Source of the DNA: Puniceibacterium antarcticum
Lineage (GTDB): Bacteria; Pseudomonadota; Alphaproteobacteria; Rhodobacterales; Rhodobacteraceae
Direction of reading: 5' to 3'
DNA: 64,000 nt
Assembly (NCBI RefSeq): GCF_002760615.1
Contig: NZ_AWWI01000042.1
Span: 1 to 64,000, forward strand
In this document: one piece after another, positions 46,049 to 55,695 of the stretch
How positions within the stretch are numbered: the stretch's first letter is position 1
How the letters are laid out: every line of letters begins with the position of its first letter
Notes under the pieces: model-generated
Told to the model about the DNA's origin: nothing
Database searches by the model: none
The model's input: only the letters and a program-made list of their open reading frames with translations
Program-made: the position numbers and the translations under genes

Positions 46049-47518
46049 ATGCAAATCGGAGTCTGGATCAGCCTCATCGCGTATTTCGCGCTCATGCTTG
46101 GCATAGGGGTCTACGCATATCGCAAATCAACCTCGAATTCCGAGGATTACCTTCTGGGCGGGCGCAACCTGCACCCCGCCGTGGCCGCGCTATCTGCCGG
46201 CGCTTCGGACATGAGTGGCTGGCTGCTGCTGGGTCTGCCTGGTGCACTTTACCTCTCGGGACTGGTCGAGGCCTGGATCGGCATCGGCCTGTTTTTCGGT
46301 GCTTTGGTTAACTGGATCGTCGTGGCCCCGCGCCTGCGCGAACAGACCGAGCGCTACGACAATGCACTGACGATCCCGGCATTTCTGGCCAACCGCTTCC
46401 CGACCAAAGCCACGGCGCTGCGCCTTGTATCCGCGATCATCATCGTGATTTTCTTTGCAGTCTATACCGCCTCCGGTCTTGTCGCGGGCGGCAAGCTGTT
46501 CACTACGGTGTTCGAGGGCGGTTACATGACCGGCGTTTGGCTCACGCTTGGCGTCGTGCTGGCCTATACGGTCATCGGCGGCTTTCTCGCGGTCAGCCTG
46601 ACCGATTTCGTCCAAGGCTGCATCATGATGCTGGCGCTCGTCATCATGCCGCTGGTTGTGCTGTACTCCGGACAGGGCGGTGGCTTTGATCAGGCTGGCG
46701 AGACACTTGCGCAGGTTGATCCGAACTTTCTGTCGCTGACCAACGGGCTGACCGTCATGGGCTTTCTCTCGGCGGTGACCTGGGGCCTTGGCTACTTTGG
46801 CCAGCCGCATATCATCGTGCGGTTCATGGCGATCAGAAGCGTGGCCGCCGTCGCGACCGCGCGCAATATCGGCATGGTCTGGATGGGTATCTCGCTTCTG
46901 GGCGCTGTCGGGCTTGGCGTGTTCGGTCGCGCCTATGCTGAACGCAATGGCCTCGTGGTAGAGGATGCCGAAACGATCTTTATCGTGCTGGCGGATCTTC
47001 TGTTCCACCCGCTGGTGACAGGATTTCTGTTCGCAGCCCTTCTGGCGGCGGTCATGTCAACGGTGTCGAGCCAGCTTCTGGTCGCCTCATCGTCGCTGGC
47101 GGAAGATTTCTACCGCCTGTTCCTGCGCAAGGATGCAACTGAGGGCGAGATCGTCACGGTCGGCCGTCTGGCGGTCGTGCTGGTGGGTGTCGTTGCGGCC
47201 ATCATCGCAGGCGATCCTCAAAGCAATGTTCTGGGACTCGTCTCGAACGCCTGGGCAGGCTTTGGCGCGGCCTTCGGCCCCTTGATCATCCTGTCGCTGA
47301 GCTGGAGCCGGATGACAGGTTCCGGAGCGGTTGCAGGTCTCGTGACCGGCGCTGCGGTGGTGATCGCATGGATCAGCCTTGACTGGAGCGCATCCTTCCT
47401 TGGCGGGCCGGGGGTCTATGAAATCATCCCGGGCTTCATCGCGGCGTTCCTTGCAATCGTCGTGGTCAGCCTGATGTCGCGCGAACAGGGTGAATTCCGC
47501 GCGCTGAACGCGAAGTAA
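46049..47518 (+). CDS. putP: Sodium:proline symporter
   Basis: 489 residues of the sodium:solute symporter family with about 12-13 membrane segments. The N-terminal YRKSTSNSEDYLLGGRNLHP, ALSAGASDMSGWLLLGLPGA and FGRAYAERN segments are typical of PutP. It imports proline with Na+. ATG 46049 follows GAGAGGAC; an upstream start at 45923 lacks a site. A pairing putA is not in the window. Proline could serve as osmolyte, in line with the neighbouring glucan genes. Confidence 0.9.
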   Translation: MQIGVWISLIAYFALMLGIGVYAYRKSTSNSEDYLLGGRNLHPAVAALSAGASDMSGWLLLGLPGALYLSGLVEAWIGIGLFFGALVNWIVVAPRLREQTERYDNALTIPAFLANRFPTKATALRLVSAIIIVIFFAVYTASGLVAGGKLFTTVFEGGYMTGVWLTLGVVLAYTVIGGFLAVSLTDFVQGCIMMLALVIMPLVVLYSGQGGGFDQAGETLAQVDPNFLSLTNGLTVMGFLSAVTWGLGYFGQPHIIVRFMAIRSVAAVATARNIGMVWMGISLLGAVGLGVFGRAYAERNGLVVEDAETIFIVLADLLFHPLVTGFLFAALLAAVMSTVSSQLLVASSSLAEDFYRLFLRKDATEGEIVTVGRLAVVLVGVVAAIIAGDPQSNVLGLVSNAWAGFGAAFGPLIILSLSWSRMTGSGAVAGLVTGAAVVIAWISLDWSASFLGGPGVYEIIPGFIAAFLAIVVVSLMSREQGEFRALNAK

Positions 47519-47525
47519 GCTGACA

Positions 47526-47548
47526 GTGGCGGCGCCAGGCGCCGCCAC
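47526..47548 (+). terminator. GC-rich hairpin after putP
   Basis: GTGGCGGCGCC (47526-47536) and GGCGCCGCCAC (47538-47548) are perfectly complementary around one base. No T-tract follows, so it is an end hairpin or processing site rather than a proven terminator. Confidence 0.55.
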
Positions 47549-48051
47549 ATCTCGCGCGCAAGGGCGCGTTCGATCACGCCGTGCGTTTCGTGGACAAGTT
47601 TCATTTTTGCGCAATTGGCGTGTTCCAGCATCATGAGTGACCGCCCCCTTCCGATTGATCCAAAGTCAGTCGAACAATTTTGCGATGCTGTGCCGAGGGT
47701 TTTGTAGTCGTTGATGTCGGCGACGCAGATACGCATTTGAGCGGCTTGGCGTTCCGGGTTTCGTGCGGCAAAGCCCTGTGCGACCGCGTTCAGTTAGCGT
47801 TTCTTGGCCGCGATGAGGCTACCTTTTGCACGAGGTGGAAAAAGTAGCCACTGCCAGATCAAGACCGATCCAAATTTCGTGCGACCGCGAAGGTGAGGGC
47901 TCGGCCACCTGCGCCGTCTCTTAAACGGATTAATGACAAGAAACCTTGGTCGTCATCGTTTTGCATCAGAGCCCATGTAAGATGCTGACCGCATCAAGGC
48001 ATAATACCAGACATGCAGCCTGAGCAATCGGCAAAGGTGTAGCCGATGCCG
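47549..48051. other. Gene-poor region after putP
   Basis: About 500 bases with no frame I can support. A minus-strand frame (47416-47736) overlapping putP has no family signature. Repeated short AT-richer stretches suggest decayed DNA. Confidence 0.45.
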
Positions 48052-48552
48052 CTATCTCTTTTCAAGAAACCGGTACGCTTCGACGATTGCTTCGGTGAGC
48101 CCGGCAAAGAAGCTCGGGTCTGTGACATCCACAAGCCCTACCGGTCGGTGTGCGTCATCTCGGATCGTATCTTGGGCAGGTCTGACAACGATGAGGGAAT
48201 TCGGCTCACGCATCAGCTCTCGATAGCTCTCGCCTTTCCCGTGTTTCAGAACGTTGATCGCTAGATAGTATTGGTGGATCCTGTCGGCGAGGTCAGCTTG
48301 CCCGCTGTCAACGAGCAAGGTGACCAGCTTGCGAGAGAACGGGCCTCTTTTGAAGTGATGCTGCATCCGCACTTCAAAAATCGAGAAGATGTCGACCGCC
48401 GTCAATTCAAGCTCGACGGTCGCCGCACGAAGCGCTTCGACGTCATCAACTCCGCCCTCGCGGCTCATAATGTCTGAAATGCGCTCCTGGGAAGCCCTTG
48501 CGTTTGCCTGAGCCGAAGCAACCAGTTCGATAACGCCCTGCGAAACAGCCAT
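48052..48552 (-). CDS. Hypothetical helical protein
   Basis: 166 residues, ATG 48552 after GGAG. All-helical and acidic, no signal peptide or membrane segment; contains VDIFSIFEVRMQHHFKRG and a C-terminal SFFAGLTEAIVEAYRFLEKR. I recognise no family. It stands alone between decayed DNA and an IS3 remnant, so it may be cargo of a past insertion. Codon use looks normal for coding DNA here, which supports a real gene. Confidence 0.65.
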   Translation of the reverse strand: MAVSQGVIELVASAQANARASQERISDIMSREGGVDDVEALRAATVELELTAVDIFSIFEVRMQHHFKRGPFSRKLVTLLVDSGQADLADRIHQYYLAINVLKHGKGESYRELMREPNSLIVVRPAQDTIRDDAHRPVGLVDVTDPSFFAGLTEAIVEAYRFLEKR

Positions 48553-48611
48553 TCTTCACTCTCCATAAGTTCCCGCCGCAATACGCTATCTGGCTCGGAA
48601 TGCTAGGGCCA

Positions 48612-48981
48612 GTTGAATACCTCGGATCTGTCGGAGACGATCAACTTAAGTAAGGGTGATGGTTATGACAAAAAGGCAGATCGCTACTCGCCAGAGGTCC
48701 ATGCGCGTGCGGTCCTGATGATGTTCGAGCATCAAGGCGCTGGACGGGAGGTTCGCGCGTTGCGCCAGGCAAATGAGCTTCTGCGCAAGGCGTCAGCTTG
48801 TTTTGCCCCCCTCTCGGATGGGTTGACACCGGCGTTGTTGAAGAAACGCCTGAGTTCCACAACACGCGCCTGCTTGGCCCAATTGGAAACACCCTGCCAG
48901 CAGAGGCTGAAGAAAAGGTCCATGCAAAGCGTGACGTCCTCGATATGCTCGCAAGAAATGAAGCCAAAGGTTTGCGATGAA
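48612..48981 (+). mobile_element. IS3-family remnant with internal deletion
   Basis: The start of orfA (ATG near 48665, YSPEVHARAVLMMFEHQG) jumps to its end (VRALRQANELLRKASACFA), then to the end of orfB (FHNTRLLGPIGNTLPAEAE). Usual IS3 order is RYSPEVRERAV, ELRQANEILRKASAYFA, and WFNNRRLLGPIGNIPPAEAE. About 1 kb of the middle is missing. CCCCTCTCGG at the join resembles one end of the short insertions in the IS5 copies, but this may be chance. Confidence 0.75.
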
Positions 48982-49213
48982 ACCGGCGCGATTCAAGTCC
49001 GCCACGGAGAGTGTGAAATCGCACGCATGAAAATCTGAAGTTCTGATCCGCGGATGATTGTTTTATTCCGTCTCGACGATATGCCAAAAAGCGGAAAACA
49101 AGATGATGTTTGGGACAGATTGCGCCAGTTATCAAGATGATCGGATGGGCGTCTGGCAGCTATTTGAGGCATGCACTTGCCAGAACGGCAGGCATCTCTT
49201 GCTGCTGCGAACT

Positions 49214-50494
49214 CTATTGGTCCACGCGCTTGACCAGAAGCTTGTCGATGCGCCGCCCATCCATGTCGACGACCTCGATCGACCAGTTCAGCAGAGCCAG
49301 ATGTTCCGAGACCTCCGGCAACCTGCCGATTTTCTCAAGGACAAATCCAGCGACTGTCTCATATCCACGATCCGTGTCGATCTCCAGCGAAAGCAGATCG
49401 GCGAATTCATCAACGGGCATCCAGCCGGCGACGAGGTATGATCCGTCTGCGCGGATAACGACCTTGGGTTCATCGGTCTCGCTGTCTGGAAAATCTCCGG
49501 TGATGGCCTCCAAGAGGTCCATTGGCGTTATGATGCCCTCGAAATGGCCGTAGTCGTCATAGACCAGAACCATATGCGCCGGCGCCATGCGCAACCTGTC
49601 GATCACATCCAGAGCGCTCTGCTCGTCCCGGACCACCGGCGCTTCGCGCAACAGCTCGTGCAGATCAAACGGTTCGTTCATGAGGGCGGGGGCGAGAATA
49701 TCGCCGGTGGCCAGAACCCCGATGATGTTGTGGGGGTCTTTCTCCCAAACCGGCAGTCTCGAGCGGTGATGATCCTTCAACTGTCGCATAAGATCCGCCC
49801 TGCTGCAGGCCACATCAAGCATTTCAACTTCGTGGCGTGGTGTCATCAGGCCACGCGCGCTGCGGTCAGCGACGCGCATCACGCCGGCGATCATCTGGCT
49901 TTCGGCCGGGTTCATGGCACCGGTGCTTTCGGCCTCGGCAACGATCAGGCGCACCTCTTCATCGCTCACATGGCGGTCTTGCGTGCGTGACTGGCGCAAC
50001 AGGCGCAGCACAAGCTTGCCGGAGCGGTCCAGCATCCAGATCAGCGGAAAGGCGAAGCGGGCGATGATGCGCATCATCGGAGCAACGCGGATGGCGACCT
50101 GTTCTGGGTTGCGCAGGGCGATCTGTTTGGGGACCAGTTCGCCCACGATAAGCGACAGATAGGTGATCGCCACAACCACCAGACCTACGCCTAGCGGCAA
50201 GGCGATTCCTTCGGAAAGGCCGACCTCGATCAGTATCGCTGACAACCGCGCGCCGAGCGTCGCGCCGGAAAACGCGCCGGCGAGCACCCCCACAAGCGTG
50301 ATCCCGATCTGGACGCTCGACAGGAACCTGCCGGGATCCTTGGCAAGACTGATGGCTGTTGCCGCACCCTTGCTGCCTCTGTCGGCCAGCACTTGCAAAC
50401 GTGCTGGGCGTGCCGACACGACAGCCAGTTCAGACATTGCCAAAAATCCGTTGATTAGTGTCAACAGGAGGACGATTGCTATTTCAAGGACCAT
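49214..50494 (-). CDS. CNNM/CorC-type hemolysin-family transporter
   Basis: 426 residues: N-terminal CNNM (DUF21) membrane domain with three to four segments (LLLTLINGFLAMSELAVVSA at the start), a pair of CBS domains (RGLMTPRHEVEML, VYDDYGHFEGIITPMDLL) and a C-terminal CorC/HlyC domain (GSYLVAGWMPVDEFADLL). Such proteins regulate Mg2+/Co2+ or Na+ movement. First of several ion-transport genes in this part; a separate minus-strand membrane gene lies upstream. Confidence 0.9.
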   Translation of the reverse strand: MVLEIAIVLLLTLINGFLAMSELAVVSARPARLQVLADRGSKGAATAISLAKDPGRFLSSVQIGITLVGVLAGAFSGATLGARLSAILIEVGLSEGIALPLGVGLVVVAITYLSLIVGELVPKQIALRNPEQVAIRVAPMMRIIARFAFPLIWMLDRSGKLVLRLLRQSRTQDRHVSDEEVRLIVAEAESTGAMNPAESQMIAGVMRVADRSARGLMTPRHEVEMLDVACSRADLMRQLKDHHRSRLPVWEKDPHNIIGVLATGDILAPALMNEPFDLHELLREAPVVRDEQSALDVIDRLRMAPAHMVLVYDDYGHFEGIITPMDLLEAITGDFPDSETDEPKVVIRADGSYLVAGWMPVDEFADLLSLEIDTDRGYETVAGFVLEKIGRLPEVSEHLALLNWSIEVVDMDGRRIDKLLVKRVDQ

Positions 50495-50558
50495 TTTTCC
50501 ATCTACTGCCGGGCCGACCGGCGATCAGTTCCGGCACTATCACATCGTATCGGGCTGG

Positions 50559-51527
50559 TCAGTTTCTAAATAGGCGCAGCAGGCTCGCACCGGCATCCCA
50601 GAGGTCGAGCAGGCGTGCATAATAATGTTCCCGCGCCGCAAAAGGTTTGCTGCCGGGGCCGCACAGTTCATCTTCCAGTGTGTCGATCAAGCGCATAAGT
50701 CGGCGGCGGTGGATGCCAAGGCGGCTTTGCACAGGGTCAACGAGGATGCCGGCAAATGCTGCAACCACAGAACCGATCATGACAAGGCAGGTGACGGTCG
50801 CGGTAATGAGCCATGGCCCGGCTCCGGTTGGGAACAGGCCATACCAGAGGCCGCCGAGGGACTGACCCATTGGAAACTCTGCAATTGCGTTAGTCTGTGC
50901 GACGGCGTTCGCTATGCCCGGTGCCATCGAGATCATGCCCGGGGTCAGAGCGTGGAACACCAGCGCGCCCAACGTGAGCGAGATCAGCGCCGTGGTGATT
51001 TCTGCCACTGCAGAACGTGTGCCGGCGTAATCCCCAAGTGCTTCGGAAATACTGCGCCCAAGGGCCTGCGCATCAGCCGTGCTTTGCCGCGCGCGGATCC
51101 ATTCGCGAAACTGCGGGGCGGCGAGAACGGCGCGGGACAGGGCGTCAGGGTCGCGCGCTGCCGCGCCCTGCGGCATGGAAAGGTCCAGAAGATCGGTCAC
51201 GATACATAACTCGACCCGGCGCGCGACGGCGGTGCGCAGCAGGATGCGCCGCTCTGACAGCCAGATTGCGACGCGGCGCATCCCGATCCGATCGCAAAGC
51301 CCGGCGGCGATGCGTGTCAGCACAAAGACCGGCGACAGCATCACGTTGATTGGCGCTAGAAGTATATCCCAGCCGAGCGCTGCACCATGCAGGCGCAATG
51401 TTCCGGGCCATGTAAAGTGCCTGTCTATGAACCTTGGCACTCTGGCACGGCGGGCACTGAAATAGTCATGGCCCGTTGGCAAACCGGTCGTTTCGGTTGT
51501 CGAGATCGGATCAGATATTGGGGACAT
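50559..51527 (-). CDS. Membrane protein of unknown function (DUF6635-like)
   Basis: 322 residues with ATG 51527. Two clear membrane hairpins: about 205-245 (ITTALISLTLGALVFHALTP) and about 265-300 (WLITATVTCLVMIGSVVAAF), plus an amphipathic N-terminal half (LAPINVMLSPVFVLTRIAA). It ends with a charged tail (LEDELCGPGSKPFAAREHYY). No catalytic motifs. A start 45 codons upstream (51662) is less likely because it adds a basic leader. It lies 64 bases before the CNNM gene on the same strand. Confidence 0.7.
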   Translation of the reverse strand: MSPISDPISTTETTGLPTGHDYFSARRARVPRFIDRHFTWPGTLRLHGAALGWDILLAPINVMLSPVFVLTRIAAGLCDRIGMRRVAIWLSERRILLRTAVARRVELCIVTDLLDLSMPQGAAARDPDALSRAVLAAPQFREWIRARQSTADAQALGRSISEALGDYAGTRSAVAEITTALISLTLGALVFHALTPGMISMAPGIANAVAQTNAIAEFPMGQSLGGLWYGLFPTGAGPWLITATVTCLVMIGSVVAAFAGILVDPVQSRLGIHRRRLMRLIDTLEDELCGPGSKPFAAREHYYARLLDLWDAGASLLRLFRN

Positions 51528-51741
51528 GGCTCTGATGCACTGCTCCTTGAGTTTGATTTCAGGACCGCCTTGCTTCTGCGTGGCGTAGCCTGCGCTTCGG
51601 CTTGGATTCTTTCTAGCACGATATTGATCACGTAAGGCAGAGGAACAGGATTCTTTCCGCATCCCGCTTTGGTGAAAAATAGTTTTCGTCGATCTTGCGG
51701 ACGTGACCGTTGATGCACACCTCCACGGCGGGGCAAATCAA

Positions 51742-52683
51742 ATGCTCGCAAGAGGATTAGATTTGGACTATCTCTATATCATCGCCGGTCTGATCGGTCT
51801 GTTTTTCGGTGGAGAGGCGCTTGTGCGCGGAAGCATTGGCATCGCCCGACGCATGTCACTTCCCCCTTTGTTCATCGGCCTGACGGTGGTTGGCTTTGGG
51901 ACATCAACCCCCGAACTTCTGGTGTCGGTTGATGCGGCGCTGCGCGGGGTTCCCGATATCGCATTGGGCAACGTCATAGGGTCCAACATTGCAAACATTC
52001 TGCTGATTGGTGGTCTTTCTGCGCTGGTCTGGCCCATTAAGGTCATGGGTGCAACTTTGCGGCGTGATACTTTCGTCATGATGGCCGCAGCCCTTATTCT
52101 TGTGCCGATCTTTGCGCTGGGGCAGGTAACGCGCCTGTCCGGTCTGGTCCTGTTTGGCGGCTTACTGGCGTATCTGGTCTGGGCCTATCGCACGCCCGGC
52201 GCACCCGAGGCAGAGGAAGAAGGACTGAAACCACCCGCCTCGATACCTGTGTCAGTCGTGTGGGTGGCGGGCGGACTCGTCGCCTTGATGTTTGGTGCGC
52301 GCTTTCTGGTGGACGGCGCAGTCTCGATCGCGCGGGGTTACGGCATGTCAGAGGCTTTTATCGGGCTGACCATCGTTGCCATCGGAACGTCGTTGCCGGA
52401 ACTTGCCACATCCCTTATCGCGGCCCTCCGCCGCCAGTCGGAAATCGCGATTGGCAATATCATCGGATCTAACATCTTTAACCTTCTGGGAATACTTGGG
52501 GTGACCGCGCTGATTGCGCCGGTCCCAGTGGCAATGCGGTTCCTGACCTTTGACCTTCCGGTCATGATCGCCGCATCGCTGGTGCTGTGCGCTCTGCTGC
52601 TTGCCCGCTCGATGATCGGACGCCGTGTAGGTATCGCGATGCTGGCAAGCTACGGGGCCTTCGTTTGGGCCGCGCAAGGATGA
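51742..52683 (+). CDS. Calcium/sodium antiporter (CaCA family, YrbG-like)
   Basis: 313 residues from ATG 51742, about ten membrane segments in two homologous halves. Each half holds the alpha-repeat with GFGTSTPELLVS and AIGTSLPELATS followed by GNVIGSN / GNIIGSN. These are the ion-coordinating signatures of CaCA exchangers. It probably exports Ca2+ for Na+. A small gene overlaps its stop. Leader residues before 51742 in frame are not needed. Confidence 0.92.
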   Translation: MLARGLDLDYLYIIAGLIGLFFGGEALVRGSIGIARRMSLPPLFIGLTVVGFGTSTPELLVSVDAALRGVPDIALGNVIGSNIANILLIGGLSALVWPIKVMGATLRRDTFVMMAAALILVPIFALGQVTRLSGLVLFGGLLAYLVWAYRTPGAPEAEEEGLKPPASIPVSVVWVAGGLVALMFGARFLVDGAVSIARGYGMSEAFIGLTIVAIGTSLPELATSLIAALRRQSEIAIGNIIGSNIFNLLGILGVTALIAPVPVAMRFLTFDLPVMIAASLVLCALLLARSMIGRRVGIAMLASYGAFVWAAQG

Positions 52684-53030
52684 CGCGGGCGGGCAGGGAC
52701 GTCGGAATGCGGGCTCTGCTCTCGCGGCTGCTCCTTGTCTTAGCACTGGCGTTTTTTGGAGCGCATGACAAGTCGGGCCCGACGGTACCATCCATTGGCC
52801 CGGTCGCGGAACACGAAGCTGCGTTCGCGCCAGCCATACTGACGGCCCAAAGCCATTTGTTGCGGGCGCAGTCGCCTGATGTCGATACGCCGCCGCTGAT
52901 CTTGTCTGCACCGGGTAGGCGCGCGCTGATCGAAACCGCGGCTGCGCGGATCTCTTGGGACCAGCACCAGTCTTTTGTCCCTTCGGCCATTCATATCCAG
53001 CCGCCCGTCCGGGGGCCGCCTTTGGTCTGA
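52680..53030 (+). CDS. Small protein with N-terminal hydrophobic segment, unknown
   Basis: 116 residues. ATG 52680 overlaps the antiporter stop by 4 bases. A hydrophobic stretch (LLSRLLLVLALAFFG) is followed by a proline-rich extracytoplasmic part (SIGPVAEHEAAFAPAI, ending IQPPVRGPPLV). Coupling to the antiporter and the following SecDF gene suggests co-expression. No known family. Confidence 0.55.
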   Translation: MTRAGRDVGMRALLSRLLLVLALAFFGAHDKSGPTVPSIGPVAEHEAAFAPAILTAQSHLLRAQSPDVDTPPLILSAPGRRALIETAAARISWDQHQSFVPSAIHIQPPVRGPPLV

Positions 53031-53052
53031 CCGTTCGACGTCAGACCAAATT
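53024..53052 (+). terminator. Hairpin before secDF
   Basis: GGTCTGAC (53024-53031) pairs with GTCAGACC (53040-53047) and is followed by AAATTT. It includes the stop of the small gene at 52680. It may act as an attenuator between that gene and secDF. Confidence 0.5.
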
Positions 53053-53074
53053 TCAGGCCTTAAAGGATATAGAT

Positions 53075-55531
53075 ATGCGCCGACCAGCATGGGTTATCAT
53101 GACCTATGCCATCCTGCTGCTTTTGGCAGTCGCGATGGCTCTTCCGAACTTTATTTCCACAGACATGCGCGACAGGCTGCCGTCCTGGATCAGCAGCGAT
53201 ACCGTGCCGCTTGGCCTTGATCTGCAGGGCGGCGCGCATTTGTTGCTTGCGGTGGATCGCGGTGATCTCGCCTCGGCACGCCTTGCAGAACTGCGCCAGA
53301 TGCTCGTCGCAGAAATGCGCGCGCAGAATCTTCCCCAGGCCAAAATCCAGTTGGATGGCACCGAGCTAACTGTTCCCGGGACCGCATCACTGCTGTCAGC
53401 CGTGCAGGCGACAGCCCATGGCACGCCTGGCGTGCCGTCGGATTTTACCGTCGCGCTGACGGATGGTGTGTTGCATCTGGCGCTGACCGACGCCGGCCTT
53501 GACCGCGCGGCCACCGAAGCAGCAGATGGCAGTCTTGAGGTGATCCGCCACCGCGTTGATCAGGTCGGCGTGACTGAGCCGGTGATCAGCCGTGTCGGCA
53601 AGGATCGTGTCCTTGTGCAGATGCCCGGGGTCGAGGATCCGGCCGAATTACGCGCGCTACTGGGATCCACTGCCAAGATGAGCTTTCAGATGGTTGCGTC
53701 AGGCCCGGGACCTGGAGTGTCGCTTTTGCCGATGCGCGACGGATCGGATAAACTCCCGGTCGAGGATCACGTGGCACTTTCAGGTGATCGGCTGAAATCT
53801 GCAGCATCGGGATTCGAGCCGAAGACAGGTCGTCCGATGGTCAGTTTCAGTTTTGACCGGCAGGGCAGCGCGGTATTTTCTGAAATCACCGCCGCTAATA
53901 TTGGCAGGCGGTTTGCGGTGGTGCTGGATGGCGAGGTTCTGACCGCGCCGGTGATCCAGCAGGCGATTCCCGGTGGGCAGGGGCAGATTACCGGCAACTT
54001 CACACCCCAAGAAGCGCAGACCCTGGCGGTGCTTTTGACCTCCGGCGCGCTGCCTGCCACACTTGACGTGATCGAGGAACGCAGCGTCGGTGCCGCACTT
54101 GGCGCGGATAGCGTCCGGGCGGGTCTGGTCACCGGCGTAATCGGCCTTGGGCTGGTGGTAGCGATGATGGTGGGGCTTTATGGGGCTTGGGGTCTGCTGG
54201 CCAGCAGCGTGCTTGGGCTGAACGTGATGCTCACACTCAGTGCGCTGGGATTTCTAGGAGCCACTCTGACCTTGCCGGGGATTGCTGGTATCATCCTGTG
54301 CCTTGGCATTGCGGTTGACAGCAACATCCTGATCTTCAGCCGCATTCGCGAGGAAACAGCGAAGGGCGCGGTGGCGATCAAGGCGCTGACGCTGGGATAT
54401 GGGCGGGCCTGGGCGACCATACTTGACGCAAATATCACCACGCTTTTGGCGATGGTGCTGCTGTTCATGTTTGGCGCCGGCGCGATCAGGGGATTTGCAG
54501 TGACCATGAGCCTTGGCATCGTGATCTCGATGTTCACCTCTGTGGCACTGATGCGGTTCATGATGGAGGGGGTGGTGCGGCGCCGCAAGCTCAAGCGGCT
54601 GGAAATCAGACCGCTTATCGGGAGCGTGCCGAAACCGGGAAAATTTTCATTCATGCGGCGCGGACGTCTGGCACTCGCGGTGTCGGCGGTACTGTCGGTC
54701 GGATCGCTGGCGATGCTGGTGATGCCGGGGCCGAACCTTGGCATCGATTTCACCGGTGGGGTGCAGATGGTGCTGCATTCGGACGCTCCGGTGCCCCTGT
54801 CCGATCTGCGGGAGCGTCTCGCGACCGAAGTTCCCGGCGACGCCAGTCTGCAGGCTTTTGACACCCCTAACGAGGCGCTGATCCGCGTACAGGGGCAGGC
54901 CGGACAGGCCACGGTGGCCGCCGTCGAACATGTGGCCAATCAATTGATCCCTGATGCGGTGTTCAAGCAGATTGATCTGGTTGGTCCAACGATCAGCGGT
55001 GAACTGGCGACCACCGGCCTGCTGGCGCTAGGGCTCGCCGTGCTGGCGATGCTGGTCTATATCTGGATCCGTTTCGAATGGCACTTTGCCGCCGGGGCTA
55101 TTGTCGTGCTGTTCTTGGACGTGACCAAGACCTTTGGCGTGATCGCCCTGCTGGGGTGGGAGGTGAACCTGACTACCATCATCGCGCTGCTGACGCTGAT
55201 CGGCTATTCCGTCAACGACAAGGTGGTGGTCTATGACCGGATCCGCGAACAGCTTGCCACTGACAGCGGCGCACCCTTGGCAGAGGTTATCGACCGCAGC
55301 CTCAATCAAGTGCTTGCTCGCTGCATCTTTACTTCAGGCACGACGCTGATGGCCATTCTGCCGATGGCGATCTGGGGGGGGCCGGCGGTGGCGGGCTTTG
55401 CCTGGCCGATGATTGCAGGTGTCACCATCGCCACCGCATCCTCCCTATTTGTTGCAGGGCCTGTGCTGGCTTGGCTCGCGCGGCGCAACAATGCAACCAT
55501 CCTGCATCAGGTCCTGCACAGCCCGAGCTAA
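53075..55531 (+). CDS. secDF: Protein translocase subunit SecDF (fused)
   Basis: 818 residues. SecD part: LGLDLQGGAHLLLAVD, ITGNFTPQEAQTLAVLLTSG and ILCLGIAVDSNILIFSRIRE. SecF part from about 520: NLGIDFTGGVQM and LTLIGYSVNDKVVVYDRIRE. About 12 membrane segments. It uses ion motive force to pull exported proteins through SecYEG. Many Rhodobacteraceae carry separate secD and secF beside yajC; this fused form without yajC and next to a Na+-linked antiporter could be a paralogue, perhaps Na+-driven. ATG 53075 follows AAAGGA. Confidence 0.93.
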   Translation: MRRPAWVIMTYAILLLLAVAMALPNFISTDMRDRLPSWISSDTVPLGLDLQGGAHLLLAVDRGDLASARLAELRQMLVAEMRAQNLPQAKIQLDGTELTVPGTASLLSAVQATAHGTPGVPSDFTVALTDGVLHLALTDAGLDRAATEAADGSLEVIRHRVDQVGVTEPVISRVGKDRVLVQMPGVEDPAELRALLGSTAKMSFQMVASGPGPGVSLLPMRDGSDKLPVEDHVALSGDRLKSAASGFEPKTGRPMVSFSFDRQGSAVFSEITAANIGRRFAVVLDGEVLTAPVIQQAIPGGQGQITGNFTPQEAQTLAVLLTSGALPATLDVIEERSVGAALGADSVRAGLVTGVIGLGLVVAMMVGLYGAWGLLASSVLGLNVMLTLSALGFLGATLTLPGIAGIILCLGIAVDSNILIFSRIREETAKGAVAIKALTLGYGRAWATILDANITTLLAMVLLFMFGAGAIRGFAVTMSLGIVISMFTSVALMRFMMEGVVRRRKLKRLEIRPLIGSVPKPGKFSFMRRGRLALAVSAVLSVGSLAMLVMPGPNLGIDFTGGVQMVLHSDAPVPLSDLRERLATEVPGDASLQAFDTPNEALIRVQGQAGQATVAAVEHVANQLIPDAVFKQIDLVGPTISGELATTGLLALGLAVLAMLVYIWIRFEWHFAAGAIVVLFLDVTKTFGVIALLGWEVNLTTIIALLTLIGYSVNDKVVVYDRIREQLATDSGAPLAEVIDRSLNQVLARCIFTSGTTLMAILPMAIWGGPAVAGFAWPMIAGVTIATASSLFVAGPVLAWLARRNNATILHQVLHSPS

Positions 55532-55540
55532 AAGTCCTGG

Positions 55541-55565
55541 CCGCCGGGGAAAACACCCCCGGCGG
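55541..55565 (+). terminator. Hairpin after secDF
   Basis: CCGCCGGGG (55541-55549) pairs with CCCCGGCGG (55557-55565). No strong T-tract (ATCAGAATTT follows), so it may be a weak terminator. Confidence 0.5.
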
Positions 55566-55695
55566 GATCAGAATTTGGTAATCAGCCCCTGATCGTTTTC
55601 TGCAAAGACCGCTATGGTCAGATTATCAAGCCGCGTTTCGAATCGACAAAACCTGCACCCACGCCGTCAACGGCCCAGCGGAGCCTGATCCCATC

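Noticed and set aside
47416-47736. Possible small minus-strand gene overlapping the end of putP
   Set aside because: No family signature, no ribosome site, and it overlaps putP and the hairpin after it.
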